Shown here piece by piece: positions 52,211 through 64,000 of a DNA stretch of 64,000 nucleotides. A program made the position numbers and the translations under genes. The notes below the pieces were generated by a model. It searched no databases. It saw only the letters and a list, made by a program, of their open reading frames with translations, and was not told where the DNA came from. Position 1 is the first letter of the stretch. Each line of letters begins with the position of its first letter. This stretch comes from Methylobacterium sp. BTF04 (GTDB lineage Bacteria > Pseudomonadota > Alphaproteobacteria > Rhizobiales > Beijerinckiaceae), in the NCBI RefSeq assembly GCF_010692745.1, contig NZ_JAAHTB010000003.1:62001-126000 (forward strand), given 5' to 3'.

Positions 52211-52783
52211 TCAGGGGAGGGCGAGCACTTCGGCCACTTGTGCCGCCTGGAACGCCGCGAAGGCCCGGTGCGCGCCGGCGATGGCGCCGTCGATGTCGGC
52301 GCGGGCGGATGCATCCGCCGCCAGCCACGTGGCGAAAGCCGGCCACAGGCGCTGGCCTTCGCCGTGGCGCAGGAAGCGGACGTTGTCGTGGATGTCCGGG
52401 CTGGACGAGGCGAGGACGCGACGCAGGATCACCTTGCCGCCGAGGCGGGACCCTTCCAGCACGTAGAGGATACCGGCGATCTCGCCGGGGCTGCAGTCAC
52501 CGGGATCGGACGTTTTCGCGATGGGCGGCGCCGACAGGCCTGCGAGGTCGGACAGCAGCGCGGCACTGCGCCGGCGCACGGGCCAGTCCGGCAGCACTCC
52601 CTCGACGCCCGCCGCCTCCAGGGTTGCTTCCAGGGGCACCAGGGCGACGGCCATGCTCGACAGGAACGCCACGTAGGCCGAGCGCTGCGTCAGATCATGC
52701 GCCTCCCAACCCGTGTCGAGGCGGGCATGCGCCTCCGCCGTCGCCTGGCGCAAGGTGGCCCGCAGATCGCCGTCCCGTCCCAT
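52211..52783 (-). CDS. Biliverdin-producing heme oxygenase
   Basis: Encodes 190 residues. LRATLRQATAEAHARLD has the proximal histidine region; GEIAGILYVLEGSRLGGKVILRRV is the distal-helix signature (GxxYVxEGSxLGG). It opens heme to biliverdin IX-alpha, CO and iron. It converges with bphP at 4 bp, so it serves chromophore synthesis rather than iron scavenging. Length is typical of the BphO class. Confidence 0.92.
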   Translation of the reverse strand: MGRDGDLRATLRQATAEAHARLDTGWEAHDLTQRSAYVAFLSSMAVALVPLEATLEAAGVEGVLPDWPVRRRSAALLSDLAGLSAPPIAKTSDPGDCSPGEIAGILYVLEGSRLGGKVILRRVLASSSPDIHDNVRFLRHGEGQRLWPAFATWLAADASARADIDGAIAGAHRAFAAFQAAQVAEVLALP

Positions 52784-53045
52784 GTCCCGTTACTCCCCTC
52801 CGCCCCGTGCCGACGAAGCGAGCCGCCTCGTCTTTCGCCTGCGACAACGGTGCAGCCTCCTCCTCATCACAAGCTTTGCCGTTGCAGTCCAGTGCGGGCA
52901 CGATGCAACGAGATCGCCCGAGGGCCATTGCCTCCTTGTCATCGCCCCGCGGAACGCCGAAGGCGCCGATGACCGGTTCGCCGCGAAGCCCACTCTGCGA
53001 AGCCCTATCCGTCCGGCCGAAGGCCACCATGAGCATTGTCCCGCT

Positions 53046-53513
53046 ATGAGCATCTTCCAGGACATCGTCGGCCGCTTCAGCCAGACCGTCACTGCCTATG
53101 CGGGCGACAAGGCTCTGATGCAGGCCATGGTCTCGGCCGCCGCCAACGTGATCGTCGCCGACGGCGAGGTGGCGGGCGAGGAGTTCGATACGGCTCTGGC
53201 CGGCATGCAGGCCAACCCGATCCTCGAGAAGGGCTACGACCGGCTGATGCTGGAGAGCGAGCTCTACGACGGCATCGCGCGCGCGCGGACCCGGGCGGGA
53301 CGAGCGGAGAACCTGCGCCTGATCGCGGCCATCGCGACGCGGGGGGCGGACGAGCGCGAGGCCACGTTCCTGATCGCGGCCGATGTGGCGGACCTCGACG
53401 GGATCAGCGACACCGAGGATGCGGCCCTCGACGAGATCGCGCACGCCCTCGCGCTCGACAAGGCAACCCTGCTGCGAGCCTCTCCCGTGAAGCGGAAGGC
53501 CTTCCCGGTTTAG
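53046..53513 (+). CDS. TerB-like protein
   Basis: Encodes 155 residues. [51 protein letters not shown] is the helical TerB (tellurite-resistance) fold, with two acidic metal-site-like stretches, [12 protein letters not shown] and [14 protein letters not shown]. No other ter genes are nearby, so a link to tellurite is not implied. An overlapping ATG 16 bases upstream is out of frame. It lies 168 bp before tuf on the same strand. Confidence 0.85.
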   Translation: MSIFQDIVGRFSQTVTAYAGDKALMQAMVSAAANVIVADGEVAGEEFDTALAGMQANPILEKGYDRLMLESELYDGIARARTRAGRAENLRLIAAIATRGADEREATFLIAADVADLDGISDTEDAALDEIAHALALDKATLLRASPVKRKAFPV

Positions 53514-53680
53514 AGAACCCGCCGCCCGAAACGCACCGGCCGACAACGGTCGTCGCAGCAAAGCCCTTGATCAAAGGACGGCAAGCCTCTAAGCGGGCCG
53601 CGTCTTTCGCCCGGCTCGACAGATTATCGAGCGACAGTCCGGGCGACCGCTCGTGTGAGCTTGCTGCAGGAAAAGAGACG

Positions 53681-54871
<1,191 letters not shown>

Positions 54872-54886
54872 TCTCGACCCCTAAGC

Positions 54887-54915
54887 CTTCGCCGCATCCC
54901 CTGGTTGCGGCGAAG
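54887..54915 (+). terminator. Hairpin just after tuf
   Basis: CTTCGCCGCA / TGCGGCGAAG, 10 bp perfect, loop TCCCCTGGT, 15 bp after the tuf stop; no T-run follows. Confidence 0.55.
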
Positions 54916-54959
54916 CTGACGGACCGATCCGACACTGCCGCCTCTACGAACTCCACATC

Positions 54960-54995
54960 GAAGCCGGCGCTCCGCCTTGACGGAGCGTCGGCTTC
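54960..54995 (+). terminator. Long terminator hairpin between tuf and the DUF1444-like gene
   Basis: Arms 54960-54974 and 54981-54995 pair over 15 bp with one G-U pair (GAAGCCG..CGCTCCG), loop CCTTGA, followed by TCCATTTC. Confidence 0.75.
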
Positions 54996-55036
54996 TCCAT
55001 TTCATAACCTGCGGTTGCAGACCGCGAGGTTATCCG

Positions 55037-55963
55037 ATGGATTCGATTCGATTGCCGAGACCCGATCGGCATCGGCGCCCCACCCGGCGCACCGCCCTGG
55101 CGATGGCGGCCTGGAGCTGCGTGGCGCACGCAAACCCGGGACTTGCCGCGGGGAACGACAGCGCGGACGCAGAGGCCTTCCGGGACGAGGTCATCGAAAT
55201 CCTGCGGAGCGAGTATCCCGACGCGGTCGTAACCCGCCCAGGCCACCCCGACTTCATCCGCAGCGGACCCTTCGTGCTGAATCTCGGCCATCTTCGGCAG
55301 GGCGTCGCGAACCTCAGCGACGCTGAGCGACGCACCACCATTCTCAAGATCATAGGACCGCATGTCGCCGCCAAACCGCCGCCATCAGGCACGATCGAGC
55401 CGTTCGTCCGTGCGGCGACCCGCCTGCGCATCCAGCTCGTGCCGCACGAATACCGCGAGCAGGCGCCGGAACTGATCTGCCGGCGCTTTTCGGAAAAGCT
55501 CTGGGTCGCCTACGCCCTCGACGAATCCAACCGCTATCAACTCGTCACCCAACCGATCTTCGACGCCTGGGGGATCGATCAGGCCAAGCTCGAGAAGGTC
55601 GCGGCGGACAACTTGGAAAAGGAGTCCGACGGTGTCGAAATCCGGATCTCGCCGACCGGTGCGAAAGGCCATTTCGCGTCGGTCGCCGACGAATCCGGCT
55701 ATGCGGCGGCGCGCATCCTGCTCCCCGCGATCATGGATCAGATCCGTACGGGCCTCCGCACGACAGGCATGGTCGTGGCCGTGCCGACCCGCAACATCCT
55801 CATCGCCTGGGACCCCGAGAGCGAAGGGCGGGACCGCCTCGCGCGGATCGTCACGGACTACGTGCGGAAGGGTCCGTACCGCCGAAGTTCGGAACTCTTC
55901 CACTCCTCCGCCGATGGGCTGCGCCCACTCGGGCTCGCCGAACTCGCCCAACACGGACGGTAG
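55037..55963 (+). CDS. DUF1444 (YtpQ)-like exported protein
   Basis: Encodes 308 residues. A twin-arginine-like or Sec signal region (RPTRRTALAMAAWSCVAHANPGLA) precedes FRDEVIEILRSEYPDAVVTRPGHPDFIRSGPFVLNLGHL and a region KLWVAYALDESNRYQLVTQPIFDAWGIDQAKLEKVAADNLEK...MVVAVPTRNILIAWDP that resembles the UPF0354/YtpQ family. Function unknown. It is inserted between tuf and tRNA-Trp, with a terminator before it, so it is transcribed separately. Confidence 0.65.
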   Translation: MDSIRLPRPDRHRRPTRRTALAMAAWSCVAHANPGLAAGNDSADAEAFRDEVIEILRSEYPDAVVTRPGHPDFIRSGPFVLNLGHLRQGVANLSDAERRTTILKIIGPHVAAKPPPSGTIEPFVRAATRLRIQLVPHEYREQAPELICRRFSEKLWVAYALDESNRYQLVTQPIFDAWGIDQAKLEKVAADNLEKESDGVEIRISPTGAKGHFASVADESGYAAARILLPAIMDQIRTGLRTTGMVVAVPTRNILIAWDPESEGRDRLARIVTDYVRKGPYRRSSELFHSSADGLRPLGLAELAQHGR

Positions 55964-56113
55964 CGGGCCAGAGCACCGGCGGCCATCGCACCGGGCCGCT
56001 TTCCAAAATGAGGGGAGGGGCATTCGCCGTCCTCCCGGCGCCACGAATATCGCGCGCCGTCGGCCTCGGCCCCTTGCGCAGCCGGCAACGATCGGGCATG
56101 GAGCGTCGCGCGT

Positions 56114-56190
56114 AGGAGTGTAGCTCAACTGGTCAGAGCGCCGGTCTCCAAAACCGGAGGTTGCGGGTTCGAGTCCCTCCACTCCTGCCA
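56114..56190 (+). tRNA. tRNA-Trp (anticodon CCA)
   Basis: Acceptor AGGAGTG / CACTCCT, anticodon loop CTCCAAA, T-arm TGCGGGTTCGAGTCCCTCC, encoded CCA. Its position before secE is the common one in alphaproteobacteria. Confidence 0.95.
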
Positions 56191-56424
56191 TTCATGGCCG
56201 CATCGTCCAGGTCGTCTCCTCCTGCTTTTCTCAAGCGAGAGACCGACCGCTTCCCTCGAAGTCCGTTCCGGGCGCAGTCGACAAGGCTTGGGATCGACAA
56301 CCCTTGGCACTTGCGCTAGAGCGGTCGCCTTCCGAGATCGATGAGGGCTGTCGGTGCGGGCTTCTGTGAAGCCGCGGCATCACGCTTTCCCGACCTCCGA
56401 ACCGATCTCCTTGTTGTTGGCGCC

Positions 56425-56727
56425 ATGGCATCGAACGAAGCATCGAAGAAAGTGGACCTCGCGCGCACCCCGCAGCGCGGCGCCACCACGCCGACGCCCC
56501 CGCGGGCGACGCCCCCGGTGCGGCCGGCCGCCAAGCGCGTCGGCCCGGCCGAGTTCCTGTCTCAGGTTCGCGACGAGGGCCGTAAGGTCACGTGGCCGAG
56601 CCGTAAGGAGACCGTGGTCACCACCGTGATGGTGTTCATCATGGTGGTCGTGGCGAGCATCTTCTTCACGGTGGTCGACCAGGCCCTGCGCTATCTCGTG
56701 ACCCTGATCCTCGGGGTCGGGGCCTAA
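56425..56727 (+). CDS. secE: Preprotein translocase subunit SecE
   Basis: Encodes 100 residues. A Pro/Arg/Thr-rich N-terminal extension of ~45 residues precedes the conserved amphipathic helix FLSQVRDEGRKVTWPSRKETVVTTVMVFIMVVVASIFFTVVDQALRYLVTLIL, one transmembrane helix, as normal for the short SecE form. It stabilises SecY. Gene order tRNA-Trp, secE, nusG is canonical. Confidence 0.95.
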   Translation: MASNEASKKVDLARTPQRGATTPTPPRATPPVRPAAKRVGPAEFLSQVRDEGRKVTWPSRKETVVTTVMVFIMVVVASIFFTVVDQALRYLVTLILGVGA

Positions 56728-56844
56728 GGCATCGGCCCGCACAGGGGTCTCCGGGTTACGGAGGCGCCGGGGCTGTCAGGAAACTTCTCGCTCCGGGCGC
56801 GCTTTCGCGACCGGATCGACCGACGTCAGGATTTGGTGAGAACC

Positions 56845-57378
56845 GTGTCGAAGCGCTGGTACATCGTCCACGCCTACTCGAATTTCGAGAACAAGGTCGC
56901 GCAGTCCATCAAGGATCAGGCGGCCCAGCGTGGCCTGACCGAGCTGTTCGACGAGGTCATGGTCCCGACCGAGAAGGTCGTCGAGGTCCGTCGCGGCCGC
57001 AAGGTCGATGCCGAGCGCAAGTTCTTCCCCGGCTACGTCCTGGTGAAGTGCGACCTCACCGACGAGGTCTACCACCTCATCAAGAACACCCCGAAAGTCA
57101 CCGGCTTCCTCGGTGCCGACAAGTCGAAGCCGGTGCCGATCCCGGATTCCGAGGCCGAGCGCATCAAGGGGCAGGTCGCCGAGGGCGTCGATCGTCCCAA
57201 GCCCTCGATCTCCTTCGAGATCGGCGAGACCGTACGGGTTTCCGACGGCCCGTTCGCATCGTTCAACGGCACCGTGGAAGAGATCGACGAGAGCCGCTCG
57301 CGCCTCAAGGTCGCCGTCTCGATCTTCGGCCGCGCCACTCCGGTGGAACTCGAATACGGTCAGGTCGAAAAGATCTGA
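56845..57378 (+). CDS. nusG: Transcription termination/antitermination factor NusG
   Basis: Encodes 177 residues from GTG ([22 protein letters not shown]). The NGN domain has [31 protein letters not shown]; the KOW domain has [51 protein letters not shown]. It couples RNA polymerase with Rho and ribosomes. Upstream in-frame GTG (56836) and TTG (56833) are alternative starts; GGTGAG five bases before 56845 and family N-termini favour this one. Confidence 0.96.
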   Translation: MSKRWYIVHAYSNFENKVAQSIKDQAAQRGLTELFDEVMVPTEKVVEVRRGRKVDAERKFFPGYVLVKCDLTDEVYHLIKNTPKVTGFLGADKSKPVPIPDSEAERIKGQVAEGVDRPKPSISFEIGETVRVSDGPFASFNGTVEEIDESRSRLKVAVSIFGRATPVELEYGQVEKI

Positions 57379-57605
57379 GCACCGCGCCGTTCCGGGGCCG
57401 CATCGCGGCGTTCTGGAACGACGATGCGGTTCATGAGATCGGTTGGAGCCAAGGCTCGGACCGTAGGCCGCCTCTGGCGGTATCACACGCGGGAGGCCCG
57501 CCCGGTTCGCCGCCGGGGTCCACGGACCGCACCGCGACCTGCAACCGCCCGCACCATCCGCGCTGAGGCCAGCCGGGTGCCGGGCATTCTTTGGGAGCAG
57601 TCCCT

Positions 57606-58058
57606 ATGGCAAAGAAGATCACGGGCTACGTGAAGCTTCAGGTTCCGGCCGGCGCCGCGAACCCGTCGCCGCCCATCGGCCCCGCGCTCGGTCAGCGCGG
57701 CCTCAACATCATGGAATTCTGCAAGGCCTTCAACGCGAAGACCTCCCAAATCGAGAAGGGGACCCCGATCCCGGTCGTCATCACGGCGTATCAGGATCGC
57801 AGCTTCACCTTCGAGATGAAGCAGCCCCCGGTCACCTTTTTCCTGAAGAAGGCCGCCGGCCTGAAGATCGGCAAGAAGCCGGCTTCCGGCTCCAAGACCC
57901 CGGGCAAGCCCGGCTCCAACGTCGGCAAGGTCACCGAGGCTCAGCTGCGCGAGATCGCCGAGCGCAAGATGCCCGACCTGAACTGCGATTCGGTGGAAGC
58001 CGCTGTCGCGATGATCCGTGGCTCCGCGCGAGCCATGGGCCTCGACGTCGTAGCTTAA
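57606..58058 (+). CDS. rplK: 50S ribosomal protein L11
   Basis: Encodes 150 residues. [46 protein letters not shown] is the N-terminal proline-rich domain (thiostrepton/RelA site), [22 protein letters not shown] and [27 protein letters not shown] the rRNA-binding domain. GGGAG precedes the ATG. Twelve bases separate it from rplA. Confidence 0.97.
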   Translation: MAKKITGYVKLQVPAGAANPSPPIGPALGQRGLNIMEFCKAFNAKTSQIEKGTPIPVVITAYQDRSFTFEMKQPPVTFFLKKAAGLKIGKKPASGSKTPGKPGSNVGKVTEAQLREIAERKMPDLNCDSVEAAVAMIRGSARAMGLDVVA

Positions 58059-58070
58059 GGGGAGGGCACA

Positions 58071-58769
<699 letters not shown>

Positions 58770-58800
58770 CGCCAGCACGCATCGTCCTCACATCTGGAAG

Positions 58801-58826
58801 CGCCCGGCCTCACGGCCGGGCGTTTT
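58801..58826 (+). terminator. Intrinsic terminator after rplA
   Basis: CGCCCGGCC / GGCCGGGCG, 9 bp perfect, tetraloop TCAC, followed by TTTTCGTT. Confidence 0.93.
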
Positions 58827-59038
58827 CGTTCGGGACCAGGCCTTTCAGGACGGCATTGCGGCGAGCCTGGATGTGGCCGAGCGGCGGATCGGTGATCCGA
58901 GGCCGACCCCGATCCGTTCAAAGGCGCGTGATCGGTCGGGCCCGCCGCATGCGGCCGAGGCGCGCAATCGCGCGAGGTGGCAAGAATTCGTCGTCCGAGG
59001 GTGACGCCTTCCGCGATGGCTGTGCTAGATACAACCTC

Positions 59039-60664
59039 ATGCGATGCACCCTCTCCGTCACCTCCAAGCGACGCATCCTGTGCGTCTTTCCGGCCTACAC
59101 GCCGTCCTTTGGCACCTTCGCCCATGCCTACCCTTTGATGGGCGGCGTGAAGGCGTTCATGCCGCCGCAGGGGCTCCTGCTGATCGCGGCCTACATGCCC
59201 GAGAGCTGGGAATACCGGTTCGTCGACGAGAACATCAAGCGGGCCGGGCCGGACGACTTCGCCTGGGCTGACGCGGTGTTCGTGTCGGGCATGCACATCC
59301 AGGCGCCGCAGATCCGGGACATCTACGCCAGGGCTCACGCCGCCGGTAAGGTCACGGCGCTCGGCGGCCCCTCGGTCTCGGGCTCACCCGAGCAATATCC
59401 CGAATTCGACTACCTCCATGTCGGCGAGATCGGCGACGCCACCGACGAGCTCGTGGCGATCCTCGATCGCGACGTCTCGATCCCCGCCGCCCAGGTGCGC
59501 CTGGAGACTAAGGAGCGCCTGCCGCTCTCCGACTTCCCCGCGCCCGCCTACGAGGCCGCCCCGCTCAAGCGCTACCTCATCGGCTCGCTGCAATTCTCGT
59601 CGGGCTGCCCGTATCGCTGCGAGTTCTGCGACATCCCGCAGCTCTATGGCCGCCAGCCGCGCCTGAAGTCTCCCGAGCAGATGCTCGGCGAACTCGATGC
59701 GATCATCTCCCAGCCCGGCCACCCGGCGGTAGTGTATTTCGTCGACGACAACTTCATCGGCAACCGCAAGGCGACGAAGGACATGCTGCCCCACCTGGTG
59801 GCGTGGCAGAAGAAGAACCACTACCCGCTTCAGTTCGCCTGCGAGGCGACCCTGAACATGGCCAAGCAGCCCGACATCCTCGAGCTGATGCGCCAGGCCA
59901 ACTTCATGACCGTCTTCGTCGGCATCGAGACGCCGGAAGAGGAGGCGCTCGCCGGCATCGACAAGAAGCACAACGCCGCCGTGCCGATGTACGAGGCCAT
60001 CGAGACGCTCAACAGCTTCGGCCTCGAAGTGACCTCGGGCATCATCCTGGGCCTCGACAGCGAGACCGACAGCTCGGAGCAGAAGCTCATCGACTTCGTC
60101 GACAAGTCGGCGGTGCCGGTTCTGACCATGAACCTGCTCCAGGCCCTGCCCAAGACCCCGCTCTGGGACCGTCTGACCCGCGAGGGCCGGCTGCTCCACG
60201 ACGCGTCGCTCGAATCGAACGTGCTGTTCAAGCGGCCGCACGACGACGTGGTGGCGAGCTGGCGCCGGGCCATCGCCCACGCCTACGAGCCGGAAAACCT
60301 GTTCGCGCGCTTCAAGTACCAGGTCGAGCGGACTTACCCACATCGGATCAAGACCCCGCTCAAGGGCAAGCTCACCCGGACCAACCTGCGCCGTGGCCTG
60401 ATCCTCGGCTTCAACATCGCCCTGCGGGTCGGGCTGCTGTCGGATTATCGCGGCGTGTTCTGGAGAGCCGCTGGCCATGCCTTGAAGCGTGGGCAAATCG
60501 AAGCGGTGTTCAACATGGGCTTCGTCGCCCACCACCTCATTCGCTTCACCCGTGAAGCCCTGCGCGGCGAGCACAATGCCTCGTTCTACGCGGCCAAGGC
60601 CGACCAGGCGAAGGTTGAGCGAACCCCGTGGTGGCAGGCGGCGCGCAAGTTCCTTCCGACCTAG
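59039..60664 (+). CDS. hpnP: B12-binding radical SAM protein, HpnP-like hopanoid C-2 methylase
   Basis: Encodes 541 residues. The N-terminal cobalamin-binding region (RRILCVFPAYTPSFGTFAHAYPLMGGVKAFMPPQGLLLIAAYMP...FVSGMHIQAPQI) is followed by a radical SAM domain with FSSGCPYRCEFCDIPQLYG, Cys190-x3-Cys194-x2-Cys197. Further similarity (YFVDDNFIGNRKA, FACEATLNMAKQPDILELM, LLQALPKTPLWDRL) agrees with HpnP, which methylates hopanoids at C-2, a trait known in Methylobacterium. The start is the ATG before RCTLSVTSKRR; no ribosome-binding site is evident, so the transcript may be leaderless. It splits rplA from rplJ. Confidence 0.78.
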   Translation: MRCTLSVTSKRRILCVFPAYTPSFGTFAHAYPLMGGVKAFMPPQGLLLIAAYMPESWEYRFVDENIKRAGPDDFAWADAVFVSGMHIQAPQIRDIYARAHAAGKVTALGGPSVSGSPEQYPEFDYLHVGEIGDATDELVAILDRDVSIPAAQVRLETKERLPLSDFPAPAYEAAPLKRYLIGSLQFSSGCPYRCEFCDIPQLYGRQPRLKSPEQMLGELDAIISQPGHPAVVYFVDDNFIGNRKATKDMLPHLVAWQKKNHYPLQFACEATLNMAKQPDILELMRQANFMTVFVGIETPEEEALAGIDKKHNAAVPMYEAIETLNSFGLEVTSGIILGLDSETDSSEQKLIDFVDKSAVPVLTMNLLQALPKTPLWDRLTREGRLLHDASLESNVLFKRPHDDVVASWRRAIAHAYEPENLFARFKYQVERTYPHRIKTPLKGKLTRTNLRRGLILGFNIALRVGLLSDYRGVFWRAAGHALKRGQIEAVFNMGFVAHHLIRFTREALRGEHNASFYAAKADQAKVERTPWWQAARKFLPT

Positions 60665-60791
60665 GAGGGCTCTGCCGACCGGGCGTGCCTACCGCCGCAT
60701 GACGGGACGACCATTCCGCGGCCGGGGCCAGGACGAGGATTTCGCGTCAAGCGAAATCGTCGCCTGCGACGGAATTGTCGCGCAAAGGCAC

Positions 60792-60820
60792 TTGGCAGGG
60801 GGCTTGTAAGGCTCTATAGA
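60792..60820 (+). promoter_or_regulatory. Promoter of the rplJ-rplL-rpoB operon
   Basis: TTGGCA (60792-60797) and TATAGA (60815-60820) with exactly 17-bp spacing, one mismatch each from the housekeeping consensus. The 428-bp leader before rplJ follows. Confidence 0.75.
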
Positions 60821-60854
60821 CCCCCCTTAACGTTTTCATACATGAGAAAGGAAT

Positions 60855-60868
60855 CGACCGATCGGTCG
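60855..60868. promoter_or_regulatory. 14-bp perfect palindrome in the rplJ leader
   Basis: CGACCGATCGGTCG about 28 bp downstream of the predicted transcription start, followed by a second small inverted repeat TTTCT/AGAAA. Could be a protein-binding site or an early hairpin. Confidence 0.5.
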
Positions 60869-61247
60869 GTTTCTGATTGAGAAATCGCCTGGGCAACCAG
60901 GTGGTGATGGCCGGAAGGTTTTGAGGGGCTCAATGCTCTTTCAGGCCTCGTCCGGCCATGTCCTGTCCGAGACTGCAGGCGCCGGGTCACCGGCTTAATC
61001 CACAGAGCCTGCACAGACTGGGAAGACCGAATTCAACATCCTCGCCAACGCCGCGCTTCGCGGCAGCGGAGAGGCATCGGTTTGAACAATCTCACCCGTG
61101 CCGTCCACCCCATGGGAGGATGTCAGGGGACAGGGCCGTGAAGCGTCGTCCAGGACGTTCCGGCTTCCTACGAGCCGAATTCCGTCCCGGGCGGCATGTG
61201 CAACCGGCGGACCCATTCTCGGGTTCCGCCAACCGGAGAGAGCCCCA

Positions 61248-61778
61248 GTGGACAGGACAGCCAAAGCTGATCTCGTCTCGACGCTCAACGGCGTGTTCGC
61301 GAACACGTCCGTCGTCGTCGTGGCCCACTACAAAGGCCTCACGGTCGCCGACATGCAGAAGCTGCGCTCGCAGATGAAGCTGGCCGGTGCCACCGTGAAG
61401 GTCACCAAGAACCGCCTCGCCAACATCGCTCTCGATGGCACGGACGTCGCCTCCATCAAGCCCCTCCTGAAGGGCCCGACCCTGCTCGCCTATTCGAGCG
61501 ATCCGGTCGCGGCCGCAAAGGTTGCGGTGGACTTCGCCAAGGTCAACGACAAGCTCGTGATCCTCGGCGGCGCCATGGGCACGACCGCCCTGAACCCGGA
61601 CGGCGTGAAGGCACTCGCCTCGCTCCCGTCCCTCGACGAACTGCGCGCCAAGATCGTGGGCCTCATCCAGGCTCCCGCGACCAAGATCGCCCAGGTCGTC
61701 AGCGCACCGGCGGCAAAGCTCGCCCGCGTGTTCGGGGCCTATGCCACGAAGGACGAGGCTCAGAGCGAAGCGGCCTGA
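61248..61778 (+). CDS. rplJ: 50S ribosomal protein L10
   Basis: Encodes 176 residues from a GTG codon ([36 protein letters not shown]...[24 protein letters not shown]). C-terminal helix [20 protein letters not shown] binds L7/L12. The GTG is preceded by GGAGAGAG, 6-13 bases upstream; no ATG is available in frame. It forms the stalk base and probably autoregulates through its leader. Confidence 0.96.
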   Translation: MDRTAKADLVSTLNGVFANTSVVVVAHYKGLTVADMQKLRSQMKLAGATVKVTKNRLANIALDGTDVASIKPLLKGPTLLAYSSDPVAAAKVAVDFAKVNDKLVILGGAMGTTALNPDGVKALASLPSLDELRAKIVGLIQAPATKIAQVVSAPAAKLARVFGAYATKDEAQSEAA

Positions 61779-61835
61779 GGTCGCTGCGCCCTTATCAACC
61801 CATCCGTTCAAACCGATATCCAGAGGATTACCACC

Positions 61836-62207
<372 letters not shown>

Positions 62208-62215
62208 GGCACTGC

Positions 62216-62299
62216 GATGGGCCGCACTGGCCCATCATCGTCCGTCGGGTCCATTCGGACCTGACGGCACCGATGGCCCGCGGGTTTGCGCCCGCGGGC
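62216..62299 (+). terminator. Three consecutive hairpins between rplL and rpoB (attenuator candidate)
   Basis: GATGGGCC/GGCCCATC (62216-62236), CCGTC..GGTCC/GGACC..GACGG (62243-62267) and GCCCGCGGG/CCCGCGGGC (62276-62299) follow one another. None has a T-run, consistent with partial termination or processing that sets the ratio of L12 to RNA polymerase rather than a full stop. Confidence 0.5.
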
Positions 62300-62456
62300 T
62301 ATGGTCGCTTCCGGCGACCGAACCGGTCCGGCAACGGGCCACGTGATTTTCAGTTCGGGTGGGCGGCGTCCGGCGGGGCGCGTTCATCGCCTGGTTGCGG
62401 GAGGCACGAGCCTTCCCCGGGCACCCGGTACGCGGGATGTAGGAGCGAGGTCACCC

Positions 62457-64000
<1,544 letters not shown>

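Larger units (their letters stand above)
60665..61247. promoter_or_regulatory. Leader region of rplJL-rpoBC with L10-type structure
   Basis: A long non-coding region that begins with the promoter (60792-60820) and ends with a structured part. Near the start codon GGCGGACCC and GGGTTCCGCC (about 61206-61230) can pair, and further inverted repeats lie at 61050-61075 (CCGCGCTTCGCGG). An L10(L12)4-binding leader is the expected regulator at this place; secondary structure was judged by eye only. Confidence 0.55.

Noticed and set aside
52713..53045. N-terminal extension of the TerB-like protein
   Set aside because: The upstream frame overlaps the heme oxygenase gene and is unrelated; the TerB domain begins at the ATG at 53046.
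53046..53513. Tellurite resistance operon
   Set aside because: Only a single TerB-like gene is present, with no other ter genes nearby.
57379..57605. Small gene between nusG and rplK
   Set aside because: The frames are Arg/Pro-rich and overlap on both strands; more likely an L11 operon leader.

Overview
The window is GC-rich chromosomal DNA of an aerobic anoxygenic phototrophic alphaproteobacterium of the Rhizobiales, most probably Methylobacterium or Methylorubrum. The evidence is the end of a photosynthesis operon (pufM, tetraheme pufC), the pyk / DUF1036 / glycerate kinase / N-formylglutamate amidohydrolase / DUF1244 / GapR neighbourhood, split pntAA-pntAB-pntB next to a small aa3 oxidase subunit IV gene, a bacteriophytochrome with heme oxygenase, and an HpnP-like hopanoid methylase. 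Genus assignment is inference from gene content.

Layout. 1-3.5 kb: puf end, type-B L36, a TPR protein, an alpha/beta hydrolase. 3.5-12.7 kb: the conserved pyk neighbourhood, split by about 4 kb of foreign-looking DNA (an AT-rich lipoprotein-like gene, a small secreted protein, and a dehydrogenase gene killed by one amber codon). 12.8-23 kb: small membrane protein, LuxR-type regulator, a MepK-like endopeptidase beside a large L,D-transpeptidase, an NtrC-type regulator, oligoendopeptidase F, and an AbrB/Doc toxin-antitoxin pair behind a perfect 13-bp inverted repeat. 23-30 kb: ABC1 kinase, cytochrome oxidase subunit IV, pntAA-pntAB-pntB, recJ, then tRNA-Tyr and tRNA-Gly.

30,274-40,000 is a 9.7-kb integrative mobilizable element inserted in tRNA-Gly(TCC), bounded by a 50-bp perfect direct repeat of the tRNA 3' part. 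It carries a VirD2/MobA-like relaxase with a second gene apparently embedded in another frame, MobC, an oriT candidate, an AT-rich HUH-type Rep-like protein, a TonB receptor next to NikR (a nickel-uptake cargo), a serine recombinase with a res-like array, and a tyrosine integrase with paired arm-type sites at both ends.

40.1-48.4 kb: an Lrp-type regulator and a tight operon for a fused 2-ketoacid (indolepyruvate) oxidoreductase, acyl-CoA dehydrogenase, thiolase, a type-10 SDR and an amino acid dehydrogenase, which together read as branched-chain or aromatic amino acid catabolism. 48.6-53.5 kb: a secreted repeat protein, a convergent bacteriophytochrome / heme oxygenase pair, a TerB-like protein. 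53.6-64 kb: the translation/transcription cluster tuf, tRNA-Trp, secE, nusG, rplK, rplA, rplJ, rplL, rpoB (cut by the window end), interrupted by a DUF1444-like gene and by the hopanoid methylase gene. The classical tRNA-Tyr / tRNA-Gly / tuf linkage is recognisable but pulled apart by about 23 kb of accessory DNA.
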